Part shown: piece by piece, positions 11,001 through 23,000 of the stretch | Layout of the letters: each line of letters opens with the position of its first letter | Numbering within the stretch: the first letter of the stretch is position 1 | Origin: Cervus elaphus | Lineage: Eukaryota; Chordata; Mammalia; Artiodactyla; Cervidae | Assembly (NCBI RefSeq): GCF_910594005.1 | Contig: NC_057816.1 | Coordinates: forward strand, 21,531,797-21,595,796 | Reading direction: 5' to 3' | Length of the DNA stretch: 64,000 bases | The notes under the pieces: generated by a model | What the model saw: only the letters and a program-made list of their open reading frames with translations | Databases searched by the model: none | What the model was told of the DNA's origin: nothing | Position numbers and translations under genes: made by a program

Positions 11001-14000
11001 AGAAGAAAAAGAGCAGGGGCTCTAGAATCAGACTGCCCGGCTTTGAACCCTGGTCTCTCACCAGCTCGAGACCCTGGGCTCTCATGTCAGCTTCCTCTTC
11101 TGTAAAGTGGGGAGAGCAAATACACCTTCCAAAGGTTGTTTAATAGCAATCAGCATGTTAATATTTGAAAGGTGCTTAGAAGGGTGCCTGGAGTGCTCCG
11201 TGTTGCTGCTGTTTAGACTCTAAGTCACGTCCGACGCTCTGTGACCCCTTGAACTGTAGCCTGCCAAGATCCTCTGTCCATGGGATTTCCCAGGCAAAGA
11301 TACTGGAGCGGGTTGCCATTTTTCCCTCCAGGGGATCTGCCCGACCCAAGGATCGAACCCACGTCTCCTGTTTGACAGGTGGATTCTTTACCACTGAGCC
11401 ACCTGGGAAGCCTAGCGCACTCCATGAGTGTTTGTTAAGTAAATCAGTAACATAAAATAAACCTGCTGCTCAGCGCAAGCAGCTCTCTCTCCGGGAAAGC
11501 CACAGCTTGTTTTTCTGAGGGCAAGACCCCCCAGCAGCCCCTGTGCGCATGTACAAATGTGCTTTCTTTTCAAATAGGTTTATTTCCCTGACGCTGGGAC
11601 TGCACCAGCCCCTGGGTATATGATGGGGCATTTTCTGCTAACCTGCCTTCAGGCTCCTTGGGGGATGCTATGGAGGTGTACATCTCCCCTGGCCATTTTC
11701 AGGTGTAATCTTTATTTTATTTTTATTTTTTAGTGTTTGGCAGCACCATGTGGCATGTGAGATCTTAGTTCCCCGACCAGGGATTTCTCTGTTGAACTCA
11801 TCTGCCTCTCTATTGTCCAACCAGAGAGCAGAGACTGTCTTCCAGAGCCACACAGGGTCTGAAGCACCTGCCCTCACCTCCTAACAGGGCTTGCCGCCAC
11901 TTCCTGGAAGCGGACAGCTTTTTGGAGAACTCTGAACACTTAGAGAGCATAGAGTACCCTGTAAGAGTACTTGACATGTATTCTGATTGAATCTCAAGGC
12001 ATCTATGAAGTAGGCATCATTATTCCCATTTTATACACGAGAAAACTCAGCCCAGAGGGTTAAAAACTGGCTCCAGTTACACAGGTGTACGTGGCTGAGT
12101 TGGGACCCACACTCCCTGGGTCTCTTTTTTTCCCCCGCTGCCTTGGGTCATCATTGCTGTGTGTGGGCTTTCTCTAGTTGCCGTGCAAGGGCTTCCCATT
12201 GCAGTGGCTTCTCTTGTTGCCGAGCACAAGCTTTAGGTGCGTGGGTTTCATTAATTGCAGCACACAGGCTCAGTAGTTGTGGCTCTTGGGCTCAGTTGCC
12301 CTGCAGCATGTGGAATCTTCCCGGACCAAGGACTGAGCCCATATTTCCTGCATTGGCAGGCGGATACTTAACCTCTGGACCACCAGGGACGTCCAAACCC
12401 CTGCATCTTTTTCTTCCTCCTATATCTTTAACCATGTCCACGTCACCTCTGTAAGCCACTGAGTTTTTTAACGTATTATTGATCTTCACCATACATATGT
12501 ATTATTGCCTTCACTTTATGAAAAGGAAATTGACATTAGAGAAGTTAATTGACCCACTCAAGGTCATATAGTAAGTAAAAATGGAGCAGGGCTCAATCTC
12601 AGGTCTGTCTGCCTCCGCAGTCTTTCTTTCTGCTGCACAGGCTGCCCCAAAGGGCCCACAGACCAACACTCTCCAGCCCTCAGCCCTTATCATGTGACGT
12701 GCTTCCCGTAGGAGTAACCTGAACAGATGTGTCCCCATCCTGGCTGCCCTTCTCTGGACATGACTTGTCAAAGGACCTTTTGGAATCTGATGCCCAGTCC
12801 TGGATACACTATGCTGGACATGTCTGGCCAGCAAGATGGGCAAACCCCCTCCCCTCTATTGAGTTGCCAACCCCCTGCAAGAGTGTTTGTGTGAGAGCGC
12901 TTGGTTCCATCATGGGCTGACCATTCAGAGGATGTATATGATTTATTCCCTCAATTAAATGACCAGTCCTAGGAGTGCTGAAATCACCTCTCTCACCTGA
13001 AGCTCAGGTATTAGTGGACAGATGCATTATTTGGAACTTAGATCACCTTTCTCCTTAGAAACAAGTTTTTTTAAATAGGTAGTTTTCTGGGCTAGCCTTA
13101 AAGACCGATTTGGTTGAAGATCTGTGTTCTGGTAGAGAGATGCCCCCAGGATTCAGGAAGAAAAAATGAGAGATCTTCCTCTGCTTTCAGGAAACAGAAC
13201 TAGACCCAGGTAAACGCTGAGACTGGTGAACATAGACTTACTCAGCTTCTCCCTTTTTGCGCTCCATTGACTCTTCCCAGTCCCTCCTGTGACAAATCCC
13301 TGGATCCTTATGTTATCCTCCCATCTGCTTCCTGAATCGGAGGCTTCCAGCCTTTAGGACTTTACGGTCAAATCCCCCGCAGTGATGTTCATGATGATGA
13401 AGATAAAGCTTTCATCAGATTCTCAAAAGGGTCAGGAGAGGTTGAAGACAATTGCTAGGAGCCTTTCCTCTGGCACCCCATTCTGGCCTACCTCCTCAAA
13501 ATGCTGTGCTTACAGATGCTCTGATTTTCATCTTCCACCACGAATAAACACTGGCTCTCTTTCCCTGAATCTGATCCTAGTGGAGTGGGTGTAGAAAACC
13601 AACCTTTTGGACTAATTCATACCTAAGCTATGAAGGAGTGATGGCCTCACTGTGGGCATTCTGACAGGGATAGGATAATTTTAAATGCTTCTCTGATGAG
13701 TGAGATTTCAGATAAGGTGATGAAATTAAAGGAAAAAGTAGTAGATAATATATGCTGGAGCAAGAATGGTTCAGCCTCCCTAAGCTATTTTCTTGCTTTT
13801 TGATGTTTTTTAACTCCACAGTTTCCCTAGAAGTGTCGAGGTTTCTCTCTGAGTTTTCCAAGGCAGAGCAGATTATGGGGCCTTTCAGAGGTAGACTGCA
13901 CGTATTTGTAGCAGCAGCTGTGTCTGTTTCAGGATGAAGGACCTCCGCATCCATCATCTTATTCTATCCTCACAACAGTACTACGAGCTGGCTATTGTAG

Positions 14001-17000
14001 CTCCCATTTTACAGCAGAGGAAACTGAGGCTTGATGAGGTCAAGTAATTCACTGCAGTTCTGCTGGCTAGGTACAGGGGGCACGTGTGCGTGCGAGCATG
14101 CTCAGTCGTGTCCGACTATTTGTGACCCCGTGGACTGGAGCCGGCCAGGCTCCTCTGTTCATGGGGTTTCCCAGGCAAGAATACTGGAGTGGGTTGCCAT
14201 TTCCTCCTCCAGGGGATCTTCCCTGACCCAGGGATCAAACCCGGGTCTCCTGCCTGACAGGCCGACCACTGAGCCACGTGGTAAAATTCTTTACCACTGA
14301 GGGGTCAGTGAGACTTAAATCCAGATCTTGTCTCCAAGTAGCATGCCTTTTGCATAAACTGTTTTATATGCTGTAAGAGGCACCACCATTCTAAGTCAGC
14401 TGTCGATGCAGCCTGTAGGTGGGTGTCTGACAGGGGTAGATGCCCTCTTCCTTTAGACTTAATGCCACGCTAGGCACAGGGAAGCAGGCAAGGATGTTTG
14501 CTGAGTAACTGACGGCAACACTGAGGTGCAGAGGCAACCGACTGACTCTCTCCTTCACAAGTCCTCCTTGGCCGGGAGCCTGCGTGCAGGGCACATGCTG
14601 TACCTGGGCGACCTCCAGTAGGGATGAGCCCAGCATGTGAGGCTCCAGCCCTGCGGGTGAGAACAGCTGGGAACCAGACAAAGAGTCTCAGAGACAAGAA
14701 TCATGAGGTATACACCGATGTGTGTAGCAGCATCACTCACAGCCAAGAAGGTGAAACCCAAATGTTCATAAAGTGATGAATGGATAAACAAAATGTGGTC
14801 TATCTACACAATGGGATATTCATACACAGAAATGAAGCACTGCCATATATTACAAGAGGGTGAACCCTGAAAACATCATGCTAAGTGAAAGAAGCCAATC
14901 ATGAAAGATTCCATATCATACAATTCCATTCATGTGAAATATCTGGAATCGGCAAACCCCTCGAGACAGAAAGTAGACCACTGGCTTCTAGGGGTGGGCA
15001 AGTGATGGCTAATGGGTACAGGGTTTCTTTCCAGGATGATGAAATGTTCTGGAATTAGACAGTGGTGATGATTACACAATTTTGTAAATATACCTAAGGC
15101 CTCTGAACTGTACAGCTAAAAAGAGTGGATTTTATGGTAATTACATTTCAATACCAAAAGAATCAAGCAGAGAAGGCCCTTGGCGCTTTAGTGCATTCAG
15201 TTTTTGTGACTGTAGCCAAGTGTATCTGAGGGCCCTGGAGCAAGGTCGTCAGCTCCGTGGGGTGGGGCCGAGGTGGCAGCAAGCAGAGGGCAACCCTGGC
15301 GAGATGTATGCCAGGCTGGTGAATGTGGAGGCCAAAGGAAGAGGAACGGATGAGATAGTCAGGCAGCCTCACTGTATCTGGAAACTAGAGTCGGGCTAAC
15401 AAACCCCACACCTGTTCCAGGATGGGGCTCTGCACCTCGACTGAGAGTTGGGATCCCCATTTACTTTAGCTCCCCTTTGACTGCCCTGGTGGCTCAGATG
15501 GTAAAGCATCTGCCTACAATGCAGGAGCCCCGGGTTCGATCCCTGGGTCAGGAAGATCCGCTGGAGAAGGAAACAGCAACCCACTCCAGGACTCTTGCCT
15601 GGAACATCCCATGGACTAGAGGAGCATGGCAGGCTCCTCCAGTCCATGGGGTTGCAAAGAGCTGGACACGACTGAACGACTTCACTCACTTTACTTTACC
15701 CAGACTTTGTGTGGGAGCCAAGAGATGCTGCTATTTCTTGAGCCAGTGGAGAGGCGGTACATCCTAGTGGGAAGAAACTAGAGCCACGCAGACCTGGTTT
15801 CAAGTGCGGTCACCTTTTGTAGCCTGGTTTTGTAATTGGTAAAAGGAGGATGGTAGCAGTACTACATCCTAGGCTGGCTGGGCAGGTGAAATGAGACGAC
15901 GCAGAGAGAAGCTTGGCCCGCACCCGGCAAGCTGCAGAGGCTACTGGGGTAGGGGGGCTCCTTTGGTGGTGGTGGGGCCGCTGGGGCTTGGCTTCCTCTC
16001 CAGGATCCTCCCCTGGAGGTTTCCTCTCTAGGATTACACAAAACATTCTGTAAAGTGGCTCCTGTGCCTGGATGGCAGCAGCAGAGAGCTGTCACATTTT
16101 TGATGGAAATGCGGAAGGATGGTGGGGGGAAGCTGTGATCTGGACCAGAGGGGATGAGGGCAGAAGTGGGGACTGGGGAGGCTGGGAAGAGCAGCACCCC
16201 TCCCTCCCTCCTCCACAGAGGGCACCCTCTGCCAGGGTTTCTCACTGGATCTGAATTTGCAATGGAATGATTGCTTCTAGCAGGAATTTAGCTGCTTTCA
16301 GCCAAAATGCAATAGCAAGAAAATCTCACGGGATTCTTTGGGGACCCAGAAGCAAGGAACCAATGGATGGAACCATCCCAATCTCACAGCAGCCTAACAG
16401 CAAAAAGGCTCGGGGGTTGAGCCTCTATCTCAGGAGCACGCTGTCATCTGAACATATTTCTGGAGTTGCAAGTGCCACAGCACAGTGGAAAGGACAAGAA
16501 GTCTCGGACACAGGGTGAAAGGAATGAAAGAATACTAACTTCTGCCTGAAGGAGAGAAGAAAACAGAAAACCAGCACCTACAGAAGAAGTTCTAATTGAT
16601 ATCTATTAAACAAGTCTGCATGTTATACCATGCTCTCCCTTTCTGCTGTCAACCATTAGAACTGCTGTTTACATCCTGAAAGCTTAGGATGAATAGCTTA
16701 CTTTGTAGAATGTTTATTAGCCAATTTATCTGCTTATCAGGAAGACAGCAGTTTTGCATTGACTAGTTTATGCTACTTCTGTGTGTTACTGTAATTATGG
16801 AACTTAATTAACTATTCTGTAAACCATGAAATATGAGTGCAAAAAACAAGAGTTGTTGCTAGGAAAACTAAGTGGAGTGCTTTGGAAAGACTCCAGAGTC
16901 AAATTCGCTTAAAAGTGAGATCAGGTGAGACAAGTGAAAGAGACTGAGATATACAGTAAAAATCTAAAAAGACCCTACAGTCAGGTTACTTCCCCAAAGC

Positions 17001-20000
17001 CAAAGTTCTTATTCCATTTTAAATAAAGGTAAAATTTATAGACGCTGTATTATAGGATAAATATGTGCAAATAAAATGACAGACTTCAATCAGAAAATGA
17101 CTTTGTTCCTATATCAAAACATTAGCAAACAAATATATTATATGTCTTTTAAATCAAAGTAAAATGTATCTTTCCTTGCCTTGCATGCATGTGTGCTCAG
17201 TGATGTCTCTTTGTGACCCCATGGACTGTACCTCCCCAGGCTCCTGTGTCCATGGGATTTCCCAGGCAAGAATACTGGAGCAGGCTGCCATTTCCTCCTC
17301 CAGGGGATCTTCCCAACCCAGGGATTGAACCCACATCTCCTGCATCTCCTACACTGACAGGTGAGTTCTTTACCAGTAACTCACCTGGGAAGCCCACAGT
17401 GGAATACTACTTAGCCATAAAAATGAAATAACGCCATCTGTAGCAGCATGGTTGGACCCAGAGATTGTCATACTGAGTAAAGTAAGTCAGAGAGAGACAA
17501 ATACCATGTGATATCATTTATACATGGAATCTAAAATAGGACACAAATGAACTTGTCTACAAAACAGAAGCAGACTCGCAGACCTAGAGGACATACTTGT
17601 GGTTGCCAAGGGGAAGTGGGGATGCAGGAGGGATGGGTTGGGAGTTTGGAATCAGCAGAGGCAAACATCGAATGGATAAACAACAAGGTCGCACTGTATG
17701 GCACAGGGAACTATATTCAATATCCTGTAAACGACAGTGGGAAAGAATATGAAAAAGAATAAATATATGTATAACTGAATCACTCTGTTGTACAGCAGAA
17801 ATTAACAACATTGTAAATCAACCATACTTCAATCAAATAAAATGAAAATGAAAATGTATCTATGTAATGGTTGTTCCTTTCTTCAACAAACTTTCCAAAT
17901 AACCAATCAACAAATTAGTTGTCTTGCATTGGATATGAGAACACCTACTGATATTGAGATCTGCCCTTATTCATACCTTTTCTATCCTTCCTTCCTAAAA
18001 CTGGGCAGCTACTATGAGCCTAGCACAACACTGCCACAGAGCCGTATTCCCCAGCAACTGTATAGAGTTGTTCCTCAAAGCGACAATGAAAACGAGTATG
18101 ACTCAGAGTGATCAAATGTCTGGGGAAAGCTTCAAGCCATGCCCCCTCTTGCAAATTCATGAAGCCCTCTAGTACACTAAGGGTAAAGAAATAAGCTAAA
18201 CTTCGTATAACCCAGATTTTCCTAAACCTATTTCATCACGCTACCCTTTCTTGGGAGCAACACCTATAATATCCTGTAAGATACACACTTTGGGATCGAT
18301 CAATGCTTTGGGGCCCATAGAAGAGGTATCATATGTGATCCCTATTCTTGAGGAATTTACTACTGAGTCAGACATGAAACATGTAGACTGGACCCACACA
18401 TATATATACCGAACAAGTAAGTAACAGAGTTAGTCAATGCATTCTTAGGATCAAGTGAGAATCAGTAGGCATCACAGATGAGAACAGATCAGTCAGCTAC
18501 CTCTAAATAACTTTCACAAATGTTGAGTCTTAGCCTAAAAACCCTGCTCATGGTCTACTCTTCTAGAAAGTTCAAAGAGAACTCACATTTCTTAAGTGCG
18601 ATTGTGTGTCAGGCATGGCTCTTTATATATGTTACTTCATTTAATCTTCACAACTGTGGGAAATGAGTTACTATCTCCTTTTTCAAAGAAATAGAATGAT
18701 TGCACAGCTAGTGGAAGGGCCTCAATTCACACCTCTGTCTGTCTGGCTTCAAAGCCTGTCTTCTTTTCACTGTGCCCTGTGACCAAGAGCTTTCACAGTG
18801 CCTTTCCTGAGCTGGTGTTTAGCGGGGGCTGTGTGTCGGCCTGTATCAGCAGAGCCAGCCTTGGGCCTGAAGAGGACAGCTTGCATGCTGAGTTACTAGA
18901 GCCCAGACTTCTCCCCACCCTCTTCCTCCCCCTCATCCAGAAGTTCTGAGTTCTGACTTTAAAGGCAGAAGGGTCACTCCCTTGTCCTGTCTCCATGACC
19001 TCTGGGGGGAGGACTTGCCAATGTCAAGTGCTTTATCCACAGTGTCCACTCTGAGTGCACTCTGAGCTGCAGAGGGCCTGGGGCGGGTGACAACCTCACT
19101 CTAGCAGCTCAGCAGGTGCCCCCCATCGTCCCAGGTCCTTCTGCAGCTCTGACCTGGGGCCTTCCTTCCCCTCTGTTTTGCGCTCAGCTGCTCTTGCTCT
19201 GCTCTCTCTCCCCTGTCTGGCTGGAGATGGCCGTGGAGTGGAAGGCAAGGACCCTGAGCTATGGAAGGGGCTGGGCAGGAAGGGGTGAGAGGCGGGACAT
19301 TGACCTGAAGCCCAAGGTCAGCGGGCAGGCACAGCCAGGAGGGATGGATGCTGTGACCTTCTGTCTCAGGCCGAAGGCTTAACTCGGTGGGTGGGGGAGC
19401 TGCCATCTGGGGGTGGGAGGCAGCTGAGGTGATGGGAATCAGTGGGGGTGCTGGCCTGGATGCTGGGCTCCTGGGCAGTGGGGTGGGGACTTGTCTTGCA
19501 GCCTCCTCTCCCTACTACACTTGCGTTTTCTCCCCTGAAAAGCAAAGTTGTAGATGTGTTCACAGTCTTCAAAATTCACTGGGGGCTGGGGACAGGGGAG
19601 AGAAGTCAGCTAACACTTTTTAAGACCCAGGACACCAGGGCCTCCGCACTCATTTCATTCCTGCATCATGATCTCCACAAGAGATGAGTGTGGCCAGACT
19701 GCAGAGGATTGAGGGAAAGCCTAGATACGAAGCCAGGTTTGGTTGCCCCAAAAGCCCACATGTTCCCACCATCCCCACTGCCCTACACATTCTCACAGCT
19801 TGACACAGGGGGCTCCTGCTATGGCCGGGGGGTAGCCTGGGTGCTGCAGACATGGGTGTGATAGGTCAGCACATGGACATAAAACCTCCCCGACAGAAGC
19901 CCTCTTCCCCGGGGAGGTGGGGGAGCTGGAGCTCAGCACAGACTCCGGGGTCTCAGGGCCACCACAGCCCTCTGCTCTCTGCCCGCGTGGAAAAGACAGC

Positions 20001-23000
20001 AGGCAGGGGACCTGGGCACCCCCACCACGAGCTCTAGGTCCTGAGTTAGAGGAAGAGGCTGGGCCTGGCCCTGGCTCCCTGGCTTCTTCACTAGGCTCCA
20101 GGCATCTCTCCAACCTCCTCTCCTCACCTTAACCTTCAGCCTTCCAGCTCCTTCTCTCCAAACTTGGTTATCGTCTGTGCCCAAGGTGGTGCTTTCAAAT
20201 GGGCTTCCTCAGCAAAGTGCTGGGGCGACCCCAAGTCCCCAGAGTCTGGGGGAGGATGTGGCTACTGGTGGTAGATGCAGAGCTCTGGTCGTATCCAGCA
20301 CCACAGAGCGATGCTGGCCATCTGCTGGGTGGGCAGGCCCCCCGCTTCCGGGGCAGGGATCCTCAGTTCAGTTCAGTTCAGTCACTCGGTCGTGTCTGAC
20401 TCTTTGGGACCTCATGGACTGCTGCATGCCAGGCCTCCCTGTCCATCACCAACTCCCGGAGTTTACCCAAACTCATGTCTGTTGAGTTGGTGAAGCCATC
20501 CAACCATCTCATCCTCTGTCATCCCCTTCTCCTCCTGCCCTCAATCTTTCCCAGCATCAGGGTCTTTTCAAATGAGTCAGCTCTTCGCATCAGGTGGCCA
20601 AAGATCCCCAAATCCTGGGCCTTGGCTCCATGGCTTTTGGAGGCTCTCCCATTTCAAATAAAGGGCTGATGATTAATTAATTAGTTCCCAAGATCCACTG
20701 ACTTTCTCTTCTCTCTGAACAAAGAGCCTCCCTAACTTCTGGTTCTTCTCCACACTTTGCCAGCCAATATGTCTACAGCCCTAAGCCTGGTATTTATCTT
20801 CTGTCTGTGTGTCTATTACTGCCATGCCAGGCCAAGAGCTTGCAGACCACCGGGAGCCTGCCTGTGCTTGAAGATTCTGCCTCCCCATCCCAGACACACA
20901 TACACACACACACACAGCCCAGACAGAGTCACCAGCTTTATTGCTCCAACCCTTGTATGATGCAAGAAGGACACAGTTTTGAAGTCACTCCTGATACTCA
21001 ACCCAAGGCTTATCTGTTGCAACTTACCGTGCACACAAACACAGCCACCGTCATGCTAGATGCACACAGCAGGCGCTTTACAAACCCACGCCCCCTGCAG
21101 TGGAAGCTCAGAGTCTTAACTGCTGGGCCACTGGGGAAGCCCCTATAAACATTACTCTTTTTTTTTTTTAGTGAAAAAAATTTTTTTTGGCTGCGTCCCA
21201 TGGTCTGTGGGACTAGTTCCCCGACCAAAGACTGAACCTAAGCCACCTGCCTTGGAAACACAGTTCCTTAACCACTGGGCCATCAGAGAAGTCCCCCATA
21301 AAGCTTAGGCTGCATCATCATCTCATGAAAGAGACCCAAGAAAACAACTGCTCCACCTCTCTGAGCTGAGCTGGCTATCTGATGCTAGGATTTCAGCCTA
21401 GGCTGCCCACCCCGGGGTAGGGGCGGGCTTAACCATGGCTCGGCAGTCCACACTTCCTCTGGCTGCTCTGATCAGAAGGAAAGGGATGCACACCCTCTGC
21501 TCTGCCCCCAGCACCAAGGACTCAGGAAACAGGAGGGTTTGACTGGAGAATCAGCATTTTCTTCCACGGGAGAAGACAGGGGTGAGTGTGGCTGCCCCAG
21601 GAGAAGTAGCCACAGCCCCGCCCCACAGAATCCCACTCTGTTCACGAAACACTGTCCACTTGCCCACAGCTTTACGCTCTTCAGAACATGTCCATCCCCA
21701 TTCCCTCATGGACGTCATATTCTTTTGAGGCAGTAGCCACAAGCACTGGAGGAATCTCCAGCTTTAGGTCCCATTCAAGCCTCCCGCTACCCTGGCCTCT
21801 GGAAGATGGTATCCCTACAGGAGAGCCTCTCTCTGAGGCCAAGCCCTCTGGAGATGTGGGAATCACGGGCTGGTGTCCCAGGGCTTATTCATACCCCACA
21901 CTGCAACTCCACACCCCAACACACACACACTCACCATGAGATGCTGGAAGAGCCAAGAACGCATTATATTGGTGGCATGCTTGGGCAAGACTCCTCGTTT
22001 GTTCTTGGACTTCTTATCCTCATTGTCCAGGAGGGAGGTGAGGTCAAGGTTAACCTTCAGGGCACGTGGAGAAAAAATCAGCATCAGCAGCCTGGCGGGC
22101 CAGCAGCTAGGGACCTGTTGCCATAGAGACGGCAGGCTCTCGCCGCCAATCCCCTGTCCCAACTCATTCTGAGGGTCCGGGGAGGTCACCTCTCCTGTCA
22201 TCTGGCACCAGCCCCTCAGGGAATGGGAGAAGGGAAGAAGGAGAAAGAGGAGAAGGAGGAAGAGGGGAGGAGGGGTAGGGGGATGAGAGAGGAGACAGAG
22301 GAAACAGGCACATGCAGAAGGTATAGGAGAGAGGTTCGCCGTAAACCATCCAGAGGTTGTTAGCATTTCTGGGGTACGTGAGCTTTTTTGGAGGGCTTTC
22401 CTATCCGTTAGCACGGTCAGCCCTCACATCAGCTCTGTAGGCTGGTAGGGCCGTGGGCAGCTGATGTGAGTCCCTCTTCTATGGAGAAGAACTCAGAGGC
22501 TCAGAGGGCTCAGCTGACCTATCCAAGATGGCGGAGCCAACGTCAGCTCTCCAGCCTCTGCCTTCAGATCTTCCCATCCCAGCCTGGCCTCTGTGTGTGC
22601 CCTCCACCCCACTGAGCTACAGACTGGCGTGGAGTGCAGAGCAGGAGGGGCAAGTGTAGGATCCCTCCATGTGACCCTGAGAGGCACTGAGATCTCAGGA
22701 GCTGGTAGAACCTTTCAATGCCCACCTTCTTGCCCGTCAGATGGGGGTGATGATACGTCTCTGGGAAGTAATGGGAGGCGAGGGAGCTAGTGGCGGAAAG
22801 CGCCTAGCAGACGGTGACCGGGCACGGAGCCCTCCCCACACCATGCACATGTGCACACACCTGCACTGCACACACACACACACTCACCTGTGTGTTCTGG
22901 ATCTGGATGGCTCCCTGGGGGATTGCCTGGGTGACCACCTGACCCTGGGAGGTTACCATGGTAACCGGCTGGTATAAGGCTCCACCTGAGGAGACAACCA

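Larger units (their letters stand above)
4270..21934 (-). other. PKNOX2: PKNOX2 intron (17,665 nt) interrupting the homeodomain
   Basis: This large intron separates homeodomain helix 1 from the TALE loop. It is rich in MIR, CHR-1/CHR-2, Bov-tA and L1 3' fragments, listed separately. Stretches without a recognised element include about 4900-6765, 7080-7935, 8270-9125, 12630-13960, 15165-15478, 15700-17160, 17860-18585, 18780-20360 and 21300-21930. I see no coding exon or RNA gene in them. Confidence 0.85.
22055..22887 (-). other. PKNOX2: PKNOX2 intron (833 nt)
   Basis: It begins with the GU-repeat donor and ends CCCTGAAG. It contains a roughly 85-nt polypyrimidine tract on the transcript (22215-22302) and an X-box-like GTTGCCATAGAGAC at about 22119-22132. 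No transposon or gene is recognised. Confidence 0.85.

Noticed and set aside
20757..20960. Plus-strand frame with a hydrophobic start resembling a signal peptide
   Set aside because: It is short, ends in CA-repeat translation and has no supporting context.
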